Below the pieces are notes generated by a model, which saw only the letters and a program-made list of their open reading frames with translations, searched no databases and had not been told where the DNA came from. A DNA stretch of 7,270 bases, taken from contig CAKUWD010000147.1 in the NCBI GenBank assembly GCA_934699065.1, forward strand, positions 1 through 7,270, given 5' to 3'. Positions 1-5,286 of this stretch are shown in pieces (within the stretch, counting starts at the first letter, position 1; each line of letters opens with the position of its first letter). Source of the stretch: an uncultured Treponema sp. (GTDB lineage: Bacteria > Spirochaetota > Spirochaetia > Treponematales > Treponemataceae). The translations under genes were made by a program, and so were the position numbers.

Positions 1-1
1 A

Positions 2-673
2 GAAATTCTTTTTAAATACCAGGACACAAAATATGCCGACTTTTCTGCAAAGCTGGTACCTACCCTGCCTCGCGAAGCCTTTATCGGAGTTCGCTCTCCG
101 TCTTATAAAAATATCATCCGCGAAATTAAAGAGCTACCGCCGGCCGAGCTTGAGTCTTTTCTCACCAACCTGCCTCACAAATATCACGAAGAAAACTGCC
201 TGCAAATTGCCCTTATAAATAAAATCAAGAATTATGACGAATGCCTGTCCAGCCTCGAAAACTTTCTTCCATACATAAACAGCTGGGCAGTAAGCGACGG
301 ACTAAATCCACCCGTGCTCAAAAAGAACCGCCAGCTTCTTTTACCAAAACTTCAACTCTGGATTCGCTCCGACAAACCTTTTACACAACGCGTTGGAATG
401 CTGCTTTTAATGAAGTATTTTCTTGATGATGATTTTAAAAGCGAATATCTTGAATTACCAGCTCAAATCCGCAGCAAAGAATATTACGTAAACATGATGA
501 CTGCCTGGCTCTTTGCCGAAGCCCTTGTAAAACAATGGGACACAGCAATCACTTTTATTCAGAATAAAAAGCTGGATGTATGGACACATAACAAGGCAAT
601 TCAAAAAGCCTGCGAAAGTTTTCGCATTTCCGACGAACACAAGAAATACTTAAAAACTCTCAGAATGAACTAA
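2..673 (+). CDS. DNA alkylation repair protein, AlkD-like HEAT-repeat family (5' end cut off)
   Basis: Reading frame 2 is open from the first base to the TAA at 671-673, giving 223 residues. The family is usually about 230-240 residues, so only roughly 5-15 N-terminal residues, including the start codon, should lie outside the window. The protein is helical and matches the AlkD-like family: 'KYADFSAKLVPTLP', 'IGVRSP' (visible residues 28-33), 'LPHKYHEEN' (57-65), 'FLPYINSWAVSD' (88-99), 'EYYVNMMTAWLFA' and 'DVWTHNKAIQKA' near the C-terminus. In characterised AlkD a Trp, an Asp and an Arg on the concave HEAT-repeat surface handle DNA with N3- or N7-alkylated purines; W95, D99 (W-x3-D spacing) and R130 are the likely equivalents (inferred by motif, not alignment). 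The expected role is cytoplasmic glycosylase-type base excision. The usable ATG/GTG codons inside the frame, such as GTG at 314, are internal and would cut the fold. The 3' end overlaps the convergent gene at 650. Confidence 0.9.
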   Translation, partial: EILFKYQDTKYADFSAKLVPTLPREAFIGVRSPSYKNIIREIKELPPAELESFLTNLPHKYHEENCLQIALINKIKNYDECLSSLENFLPYINSWAVSDGLNPPVLKKNRQLLLPKLQLWIRSDKPFTQRVGMLLLMKYFLDDDFKSEYLELPAQIRSKEYYVNMMTAWLFAEALVKQWDTAITFIQNKKLDVWTHNKAIQKACESFRISDEHKKYLKTLRMN

Positions 674-1513
674 TTTGCCCATAACTTCCGTTTTGCTTCT
701 ATCGCAGACATCTTTTTCGAATATTAATTCTCCAATTTCGTCAGCAATGATTTTTCCTTCGAGAGGATTCTTCACACTATCAATTCTGCCATTAATTTTT
801 GCCTGTACCGAACTTCTTTCAAAAGCAAGATCACAGTTTTCCATCGTACAATTTTCGAGAACAAGATTCTTGCAGTAACAAAAAGGCTGAGTTCCAATAA
901 TCTTACAGTTAATGAGCGTAAGATTTTCAGAGTACCAGCCCAGATATTCGCTCTTTATAAGACTGTCGCGAACCGTTACATTTTTCGTGTGCCAGAAGGC
1001 ATCTTTTGTATCCAGTTCCGAATCAGAAATTTCTATATTTTCATCATACTGAAAAGAATATTTTCCCTTCATTTTAAGTTTTGAGATTTTCGCATTTTTC
1101 ACTTCAAAAAAAGGATATTCCGATTCCCTGATTTCAACATTTTCGACAGTAAGATTCCGGCATTTCCAGATAAACTCAGGAGAACTGACAGTAGAACTTT
1201 TAAGCGTAATATCTTCGCACTCCCGCAAAGCCTTAATACCGTTTAATTTGCAGCCTTCAATCATTATGCCCCTGTCATACCAAAGCGCTGCACGACAATT
1301 TTCCGTGAATTCTGTTCCACTGATTTTTGCTTCTGTTACATGCCAGAAAGGATAACGCAGGTTCATAAAACAACCGCTCACTTCAATTCTGCCCGCTTCC
1401 TTGAGGGCAGACTCACCGTCGGCTTCACCGTCAAAGCGGCAGTTTTTCACAATCACATCGTGAACGCCGTACAAAGCTCTCTCCTGGTCGAATACCTGGT
1501 TTTCATACACCAT
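650..1513 (-). CDS. DUF3737 family right-handed beta-helix protein
   Basis: The 287-residue protein is close to the usual length of the DUF3737 family, whose function is unknown; homologues are sometimes labelled hydrogenase-related without experimental basis. There is no signal peptide or membrane segment, so it is probably cytoplasmic. From about residue 18 to 240 it is made of repeating units of roughly 20 residues with alternating hydrophobic positions and Asn/Ser/Cys turns, for example 'YPFWHVTEAKISGTEF', 'EFIWKCRNLTVENVEI', 'DAFWHTKNVTVRDSLI' and 'PFCYCKNLVLENCTM'. This is the pattern of a right-handed parallel beta-helix built from short coils with aromatic stacks. The conserved N-terminus 'QVFDQERALYGVHDVIVKNCRFDGEADGESALKEA' is typical of the family (here shown only as residues 6-40). 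The ATG at 1513 has a GGAG ribosome site 8 bases upstream. It is last in the minus-strand cluster, 56 bases after the phosphatase. Its stop lies inside the convergent alkylation repair gene. Confidence 0.88.
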   Translation of the reverse strand: MVYENQVFDQERALYGVHDVIVKNCRFDGEADGESALKEAGRIEVSGCFMNLRYPFWHVTEAKISGTEFTENCRAALWYDRGIMIEGCKLNGIKALRECEDITLKSSTVSSPEFIWKCRNLTVENVEIRESEYPFFEVKNAKISKLKMKGKYSFQYDENIEISDSELDTKDAFWHTKNVTVRDSLIKSEYLGWYSENLTLINCKIIGTQPFCYCKNLVLENCTMENCDLAFERSSVQAKINGRIDSVKNPLEGKIIADEIGELIFEKDVCDRSKTEVMGKLVHSESF

Positions 1514-1569
1514 AAGAAAATCTCCATATATATAAGATGCTTATAGACAGCCCCTTTCGGCAAGTTTTT

Positions 1570-2259
1570 TTAATTACTTTTCTGCTGAAGCTTTAGTTCA
1601 TCACAAAGACCTTTTATGTGAGCTGCATCGTTAAAAAGTTCAACTCGAGGATGCACATACTGCCCCGGCTCACACGGAAAATCCACCGAAAGCACCGAAG
1701 TGTAAGTATACGGAAAAACGCAGAGAACGTATGGAAAAGGCAGAGACAAAATGTGAGACAGTGCCACTCCACCAGAACCTCCATGACTAAAGAGAGCTAT
1801 GGTTGTATCATTTTTCTGGCTGCATAAAAATCTCCGGCCTTCATGACGGTACCCCTGCCCTTTCAGAAACTCATCTATGCCAGCCGCAACCTTTTCGTAA
1901 CAAGACATAACTGTATTGTTTTTGAAATATGGATGCTCCCGCCAGTCAGCTTTGTAAAAATCAAAATTATCCTCATTTAACATTCTGTCGGCAAGTATCC
2001 AGATATGACCATCGTTCGGCACGCCTTCCCCACCCCATGAAATCTCGCGCATAAAATCAAGAGTGGTAATTTCCTGACCAAGCAACTTTGCCGTGTAACT
2101 TGCAGTTTCCTGAGCTCGCCCAAGCGGAGATGCAAAAATCTCAGAAATATTTTCATCAGCCAGTCTTTTTGCAGCAGCCTCAGCCTGAAGTCTACCTGTC
2201 GGAGTAAGACAATCATTTATGTAATCTGGCTCTCCGTGTCGAATAAATAAAAATCTCAT
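1570..2259 (-). CDS. Histidine phosphatase superfamily (phosphoglycerate-mutase-like) protein
   Basis: The 229-residue soluble protein starts with the signature 'FIRHGE' (residues 5-10), in which H8 is the likely phospho-accepting histidine. Other expected active-site residues are present: R7, R48 in 'SPLGRAQETA', E72 in 'MREISW' as the probable proton donor, and H159 in 'LFSHGG'. All four pocket residues are therefore intact and the enzyme should be active on a phosphomonoester. The substrate cannot be told from sequence; members range from phosphoglycerate mutases to cobalamin, sugar-phosphate and nucleotide phosphatases. The segment after E72 up to about residue 115 is rich in Trp, Asp and aromatic residues ('GGEGVPNDGHIW', 'FDFYKADWREHPYF') and probably forms the substrate-capping insertion. 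The ATG at 2259 follows a GGAAGGAAA ribosome site with slightly long spacing. It sits 37 bases behind the cyclase stop and 56 bases before DUF3737 on the same strand, so co-transcription is likely. Confidence 0.9.
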   Translation of the reverse strand: MRFLFIRHGEPDYINDCLTPTGRLQAEAAAKRLADENISEIFASPLGRAQETASYTAKLLGQEITTLDFMREISWGGEGVPNDGHIWILADRMLNEDNFDFYKADWREHPYFKNNTVMSCYEKVAAGIDEFLKGQGYRHEGRRFLCSQKNDTTIALFSHGGSGGVALSHILSLPFPYVLCVFPYTYTSVLSVDFPCEPGQYVHPRVELFNDAAHIKGLCDELKLQQKSN

Positions 2260-2296
2260 TTTTTAAATTTCCTTCCATATTTTAATTTATATCTAA

Positions 2297-4411
2297 TTAT
2301 AAAAAGTAAGTTTTCATCATTCCTTTACCTTTTACATCGATTTCTGAATTAGCGCTATACTGATATCGACTGATAGTCTGGTCTTTTGTTGTTTCTGTCA
2401 CATGAATTCTCATAGGGTGGCCGGTACTTTCCATTCGGCTTGCAACATTTACAGTATCACCCCAGATATCATAAATAAACTTGGTTTTACCAATTACTCC
2501 GGCAACAACCGGACCAGAGTTAACTCCAAGTCTTATCATCAACTTGATATTTGATTTTTCGTTGAAGGCCTGTACGTCTTCCAAAAGCCCCTTGGCAAAA
2601 CGCATCATTCTTAAAGCACCGTCATTGAACTCCTCTTCAGTAAGTCCAGCCGCAGCCATGTAAGCGTCTCCAATTGTTTTGATTTTCTCAATTCCTTCAC
2701 GCTGAGCCCGTTCATCAAACATAGTAAACATTTTGTTGAGCATGGTAACAACTTCTTCTGCAGTCATTTCACCGCTGATTTTTGTAAAGCCAACGATATC
2801 TGTAAAAAGAACCGTAACATTCGGATATTCCTTAGCTATAGTTCTTTCAGGATGAGCCGTAAGTTCTTTTGCAATCTCTTTTGGAAGAATATTAAGGAGA
2901 AGATTTTCTGAACGATTCTTTTCAGCCTCCAGTTCTTTTGTTCTTTCTTTTACAGTGTTTTCAAGTTTTTGATTTTCTTCCTCAACACGAATAAGCTTTC
3001 CTTCAAAAAGCGTAATTGTTGTTGCAATAATAAACACAACAAAAATTAAGGCAAGGAAAATATCAAAAAGTCTATTTGTAAGTGGCTTTAAAATACTTGA
3101 ATAAGAAAACTCAATTTTTTCTTCCAGCGGCTGATATCCATGAGGTGTATACATGATACAGCCAAAGCCTAGAGTTTTTAATGGAGTGATTGTGTAAAAG
3201 TCTTCACCGTGAATATTTTCTGCATCTTCTGCATGCGGCTTTTTAACATTCAATAAGCCATCAGATAGAGCAAAGGTTCCATTCCACGGACCCGGATCAA
3301 TTGAACAACCATCTGGAACAGTAATCGAAAAGCTCCAGTCTGTAATAATTGTACTGCTCATATTATTAAATATAATACCATCATACTGAGCACCAGTTCT
3401 GTCAGGATCCTCACCATCTACCCAATGCTTTTCTGCATTTTGAATAAAGGTAATGCAAACTGACTTAGAAGAATCATTTTCTGTATAAGGCATTGTAATT
3501 TTTATGGTTTTTTCAGGAAGTGAAATACCCTTAATCGAAATAATTATAAGAACCAGAAGAATTCCACCTAAACTTATAGAAAGTCCCTGCCAGAAATGAT
3601 TTCTTGCCACTCTTTTTCGAGACTCAATTGAAGTAACTCCGCCTTTATAAACTGGACTAATAATTGTTTGAGCCCTGTCTCCCGAATAAAATTCCAGTTC
3701 CATCAATTTAATTGAAGAATAAAAAAGATGAAGTGCTCCAAGACCCAGAGAAAGATTAATCCATGAAATACCATATGAAATAAGAATCAAAATTATTCCA
3801 ATTATAGGAAGCACAAAATAAAACAAAAGAGAAATAAATGCATTCTTCTGCAGCTTATTTCTGTTTTGCAAAAGCACTGTAAGAGTAATAAGTCCAGGCA
3901 AAAATCCTAAAACAACCCCGAGCGGAAAAAAAGTACTTCTATGATAAAAATTATTTTCATCAAAATAATAGAAGAAATTTGTAAACTGGCTGATAACAAT
4001 AAGGCACAAGCCGAAAATACATAAAAAGAGAACTATAAAAAGTTGTACAGGAATTCCATTTTTTACAGAAGACTTTGGATGGAAAATCAGTAATAAACTC
4101 AAGCGCGATTGTTTTATAAACTCACAAACATAAAAACAAAAGAAAAATGAAATTGAAAAATTACAGATATACACAACCAGATTACTGAAGCGAACCATGT
4201 ACCAGCCAAGCTGACTTGTATTTCCTCGGAAAATGTAAGCAAGCGCATCAAAAAGAAGCATAAAACCTGTAAACAATTCAACAAAAATAAGAGTACGGCG
4301 ACCATTCTGCCTTAACTGATGACCAGACCACAAAAAGATTCCTACCTGAAAACAAAAAAAGGAAAGAAAACAAAGAGATGAAATGCTGATAGCTCTAATT
4401 AAATCAGACAC
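2297..4411 (-). CDS. Membrane adenylate cyclase (class III) with extracytoplasmic CBM2-like sensor domain
   Basis: The 704-residue protein has three parts. Residues about 1-296 hold roughly eight hydrophobic helices (near 8-29, 40-61, 71-98, 121-142, 160-182, 191-213, 217-235, 277-296). Residues about 316-437 form an extracytoplasmic domain resembling a family 2 carbohydrate-binding module or cellulose-binding domain: 'QYDGIIFNNMSS', 'ITDWSFSITVPDG', 'PGPWNGTF', 'LGFGCIMYTP'. After a last membrane helix (448-470) come a charged coiled coil (472-505) and a cytoplasmic class III cyclase domain (about 525-704). Catalytic residues are intact: metal-binding D538 ('LFTDIVGFT') and D582 ('KTIGDAYMA'), adenine-selecting K578 and D648 ('YDIWGDTVN'), and transition-state N655 and R659 ('NVASRM'). 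Lys plus Asp at the base-recognition sites predicts ATP to cAMP rather than cGMP. The start is GTG, 8 bases after AGAGG. It heads the minus-strand cluster, with its own promoter at 4444-4472. Ligand and signalling role are inference. Confidence 0.9.
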   Translation of the reverse strand: MSDLIRAISISSLCFLSFFCFQVGIFLWSGHQLRQNGRRTLIFVELFTGFMLLFDALAYIFRGNTSQLGWYMVRFSNLVVYICNFSISFFFCFYVCEFIKQSRLSLLLIFHPKSSVKNGIPVQLFIVLFLCIFGLCLIVISQFTNFFYYFDENNFYHRSTFFPLGVVLGFLPGLITLTVLLQNRNKLQKNAFISLLFYFVLPIIGIILILISYGISWINLSLGLGALHLFYSSIKLMELEFYSGDRAQTIISPVYKGGVTSIESRKRVARNHFWQGLSISLGGILLVLIIISIKGISLPEKTIKITMPYTENDSSKSVCITFIQNAEKHWVDGEDPDRTGAQYDGIIFNNMSSTIITDWSFSITVPDGCSIDPGPWNGTFALSDGLLNVKKPHAEDAENIHGEDFYTITPLKTLGFGCIMYTPHGYQPLEEKIEFSYSSILKPLTNRLFDIFLALIFVVFIIATTITLFEGKLIRVEEENQKLENTVKERTKELEAEKNRSENLLLNILPKEIAKELTAHPERTIAKEYPNVTVLFTDIVGFTKISGEMTAEEVVTMLNKMFTMFDERAQREGIEKIKTIGDAYMAAAGLTEEEFNDGALRMMRFAKGLLEDVQAFNEKSNIKLMIRLGVNSGPVVAGVIGKTKFIYDIWGDTVNVASRMESTGHPMRIHVTETTKDQTISRYQYSANSEIDVKGKGMMKTYFL

Positions 4412-4443
4412 GAAATAAACCTCTGAAAAAAAAGATATTTACA

Positions 4444-4472
4444 ATTATAAATGCAAATATCGAATTTCAAAA
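4444..4472 (-). promoter_or_regulatory. Predicted sigma70-like promoter of the cyclase cluster
   Basis: On the minus strand a perfect -10 box TATAAT (4449-4444) is preceded at 17 bases by TTTTGA (4472-4467); the overlapping TTGAAA (4470-4465) would have 15-base spacing. Transcription would start near 4437, giving a leader of about 25 bases with the AGAGG ribosome site in front of the GTG at 4411. The 8-base inverted repeat at 4461-4481 covers the -35 box and may be an operator. Confidence 0.55.
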
Positions 4473-4481
4473 GGAAATTCG
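4461..4481. repeat. Perfect inverted repeat over the cyclase -35 box
   Basis: CGAATTTC (4461-4468) and GAAATTCG (4474-4481) are perfect reverse complements separated by 5 bases. The repeat spans the predicted -35 element of the cyclase promoter. There is no T-run next to it, so it is better read as a protein-binding site than as a terminator. A second palindrome, GGCTGC-A-GCAGCC (4484-4496), follows 2 bases later. Which protein binds, if any, is unknown; the divergently encoded helix-turn-helix protein at 4958 is one candidate. Confidence 0.45.
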
Positions 4482-4544
4482 CAGGCTGCAGCAGCCCACA
4501 GTGCTTACGAGTTCACTTTGAGAAATTGCAATAATACAGTCCCG

Positions 4545-4561
4545 TTAAAGAACAGCTTTAA
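4545..4561. repeat. Short inverted repeat just upstream of the leader promoter
   Basis: TTAAAG (4545-4550) and CTTTAA (4556-4561) are perfect reverse complements with a 5-base loop. The right arm touches the first base of the predicted -35 box at 4561-4566. The position fits an operator for the plus-strand unit, but a 6-base arm in AT-rich DNA can arise by chance. Confidence 0.3.
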
Positions 4562-4589
4562 TGACATCCACATCATTATGTGCTATATT
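4561..4589 (+). promoter_or_regulatory. Predicted promoter of the structured leader / small ORF / regulator unit
   Basis: ATGACA (4561-4566) and TATATT (4584-4589) are separated by exactly 17 bases and each matches the sigma70 consensus at most positions. A start near 4595-4597 would coincide with the 5' arm of the first hairpin of the leader RNA. That agreement is the main support beyond the box matches. Confidence 0.5.
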
Positions 4590-4594
4590 ACAAT

Positions 4595-4737
4595 CACAAA
4601 GCGTTGAAACGACGCAAAAGTTGGCTTGTGCCGGCTGATGGCGAGTTTATAATCGAAGATTATAAACCGACAAACGGCTGAGTCAAGGCCTTGAGCGAAA
4701 GCGTGCCTTGACCAGACGTATATCACGAAGGAGTTAG
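4595..4737 (+). ncRNA. Candidate structured 5' leader RNA (riboswitch-like or other cis-acting RNA)
   Basis: About 140 bases without a long reading frame contain consecutive complementary segments. Hairpin 1 pairs CACAAAGC (4595-4602) with GCUUGUG (4624-4630), with one bulged A, and encloses GUUG-AAA-CGAC (4603-4613). A short GCCG/CGGC helix (4630-4633 with 4675-4678) encloses hairpin 2, a perfect 10-bp stem (4645-4654 with 4658-4667) closed by GAA. Hairpin 3 is a perfect 8-bp stem (4682-4689 with 4705-4712) topped by GC-GAAA-GC (4695-4702). The AAGGAG ribosome site of the small ORF follows at 4728-4733. The density of perfect pairing, the GAAA tetraloop and the position between promoter and start codon suggest a functional RNA. 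I do not recognise the class. GACGCAAA at 4611-4618 recalls one c-di-GMP-I riboswitch element, but the rest of that motif is missing. Confidence 0.5.
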
Positions 4738-4911
4738 ATGAACGCTATGAAGTCTTATTATTCAAATCTTCATTGTCTCAATCATAGTGGAAATCATTCC
4801 TGGGCGGAATGTAATTTCTCTGAACATTCGTGGTGTACAAATCATGAAAGCTGCTGCAATAATAGTTCGTCGAACTATAAGTCAATTTTTGTAAACGGAG
4901 TTTTGGCGTAG
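4738..4911 (+). CDS. Small Cys/His/Asn/Ser-rich protein, unknown
   Basis: The 57-codon frame runs from ATG at 4738 to TAG at 4909-4911 and follows a full AAGGAG ribosome site (4728-4733) with a rather short 4-base spacing. A second in-frame ATG (4747) would give 'MKSYYSNL'. The composition is extreme: 11 Ser, 10 Asn, 5 Cys and 5 His. Cys and His alternate along the chain (C13, H16, H20, C25, H30, C33, H36, C39, C40), and 'HSW' occurs twice ten residues apart (20-22 and 30-32). There is no signal peptide or membrane helix. The pattern would suit metal binding, a precursor peptide, or a regulatory leader peptide; none of these is shown. It lies between the structured leader and the XRE regulator, 46 bases ahead of the latter. 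It could also be a chance frame within a longer leader RNA. Confidence 0.5.
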   Translation: MNAMKSYYSNLHCLNHSGNHSWAECNFSEHSWCTNHESCCNNSSSNYKSIFVNGVLA

Positions 4912-4950
4912 TCCTTCCTTAAGGCGTTGAGACTCCGAAGTAAAAGGAGT
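4896..4950 (+). promoter_or_regulatory. Possible alternative pairing around the regulator's ribosome site
   Basis: ACTCCG (4932-4937) can pair perfectly with CGGAGT (4896-4901) in the last codons of the small ORF. Its ACTCC part can pair instead with GGAGT (4946-4950), which is the core of the ribosome site for the gene at 4958. The two pairings exclude each other. The geometry resembles a translation-coupled switch: ribosomes reaching the end of the small ORF would cover the first partner and change access to the second. The stems are only 5-6 bp, so this is a hypothesis. Confidence 0.25.
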
Positions 4951-4957
4951 AATCAAC

Positions 4958-5242
4958 GTGAAATCTACATATCTTAAACCGGTCCTGGACTTAGCTGCCA
5001 CAGGCGCAAAAATCAAAACAATAATGAAAGATAAGGGCATCACCGCCCGCGAGCTCCAGATCATCATGGACTTTCCATACGTCCAGACCATCTACAACTG
5101 GTTCGCCGGCAAAAACATGCCCACCATCGACAACCTCGTAGTCCTCGCCAAAATCCTCGCCGTTCCAATGGACGACCTCGTCGTCACCAGCCTCGTCGAA
5201 ACAGTGATTGATGATGAAGACGAGGAAGAACTCAGCGCGTGA
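4958..5242 (+). CDS. Small XRE-family helix-turn-helix regulator with acidic C-terminus
   Basis: The 94-residue protein starts with GTG at 4958, 8 bases after a strong AAAAGGAG site, and ends at the TGA at 5240-5242. Residues about 14-75 fit a Cro/C1 (XRE) DNA-binding domain: 'GAKIKTIMKDKGITARELQIIMDF' forms helices 1-2, 'VQTIYNWFAGKNMPTIDNLVVLAKIL' the recognition helix and helix 4, and 'AVPMDDLVV' helix 5. The 'IYNWFAGKNMPTIDNL' segment is typical of single-domain regulators in gut Firmicutes and treponemes. Residues 81-91 are almost all acidic or hydrophobic ('ETVIDDEDEEE'). With no ligand domain, it is probably a dimeric repressor or a partner of another factor. It may act on the short inverted repeats at 4461-4481 or 4545-4561. 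Codons in the middle are strongly C-ending (ATC, GTC, CTC, GCC), unlike the next gene on the same strand, which may reflect high expression or a different origin. Confidence 0.85.
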   Translation: MKSTYLKPVLDLAATGAKIKTIMKDKGITARELQIIMDFPYVQTIYNWFAGKNMPTIDNLVVLAKILAVPMDDLVVTSLVETVIDDEDEEELSA

Positions 5243-5250
5243 CAAAACTG

Positions 5251-5280
5251 TTGATTTTTTCACCCATATCTTCATAATAG
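5251..5280 (+). promoter_or_regulatory. Predicted MATE gene promoter, leading to a leaderless mRNA
   Basis: TTGATT (5251-5256) is followed at 16 bases by CATAAT (5273-5278), or at 18 bases by TAATAG (5275-5280). A start 7 bases past the -10 box would be 5285-5287, which is at the ATG at 5287. No purine-rich ribosome site exists between the -10 box and the ATG, and this fits a leaderless transcript. Confidence 0.45.
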
Positions 5281-5286
5281 TGCGAT

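Noticed and set aside
1340..1546. Plus-strand reading frames inside the DUF3737, phosphatase and MATE genes
   Set aside because: They are antisense shadows without recognisable domains or ribosome sites; the strongly supported gene on the other strand explains the open frames.
1514..1569. Separate promoter for the DUF3737 gene (TTGCCG and TATAAG-like boxes)
   Set aside because: The box spacing is wrong in every combination (12 or 21 bases); co-transcription with the phosphatase is simpler.
2260..2301. Promoter for the phosphatase gene from the TATAAT at 2301-2296
   Set aside because: The box overlaps the cyclase stop codon and has no recognisable -35 element at 16-18 bases.
2297..2839. Guanylate cyclase activity
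   Set aside because: The base-recognition residues are Lys (K578) and Asp (D648), the adenylate type, not Glu and Cys/Ser.
4682..4712. Intrinsic terminator formed by the 8-bp hairpin
   Set aside because: No T-run follows; the hairpin is followed by CAGACG and then a ribosome site for the small ORF.
4595..4737. c-di-GMP-I (GEMM) riboswitch
   Set aside because: GACGCAAA and a GAAA-containing small hairpin are present, but the conserved GGCAAACC strand, the second helix with the tetraloop receptor and the closing helix could not be found.
4645..4739. Integron attC site (chromosomal integrons occur in Treponema denticola), suggested by GTTAGAT at 4733-4739
   Set aside because: No matching RYYYAAC core or pairing L boxes were found upstream, and the hairpins here do not bring such cores together. 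The hit overlaps a normal ribosome site and start codon.
4738..4911. RiPP precursor with MATE exporter
   Set aside because: The composition allows it, but no modifying enzyme, peptidase or leader motif is visible in the window; kept only as a possibility in the unit finding.
4738..5242. Toxin-antitoxin pair made of the small ORF and the XRE protein
   Set aside because: The small ORF resembles no toxin family that I know and has no hydrophobic helix; the arrangement alone is not enough.
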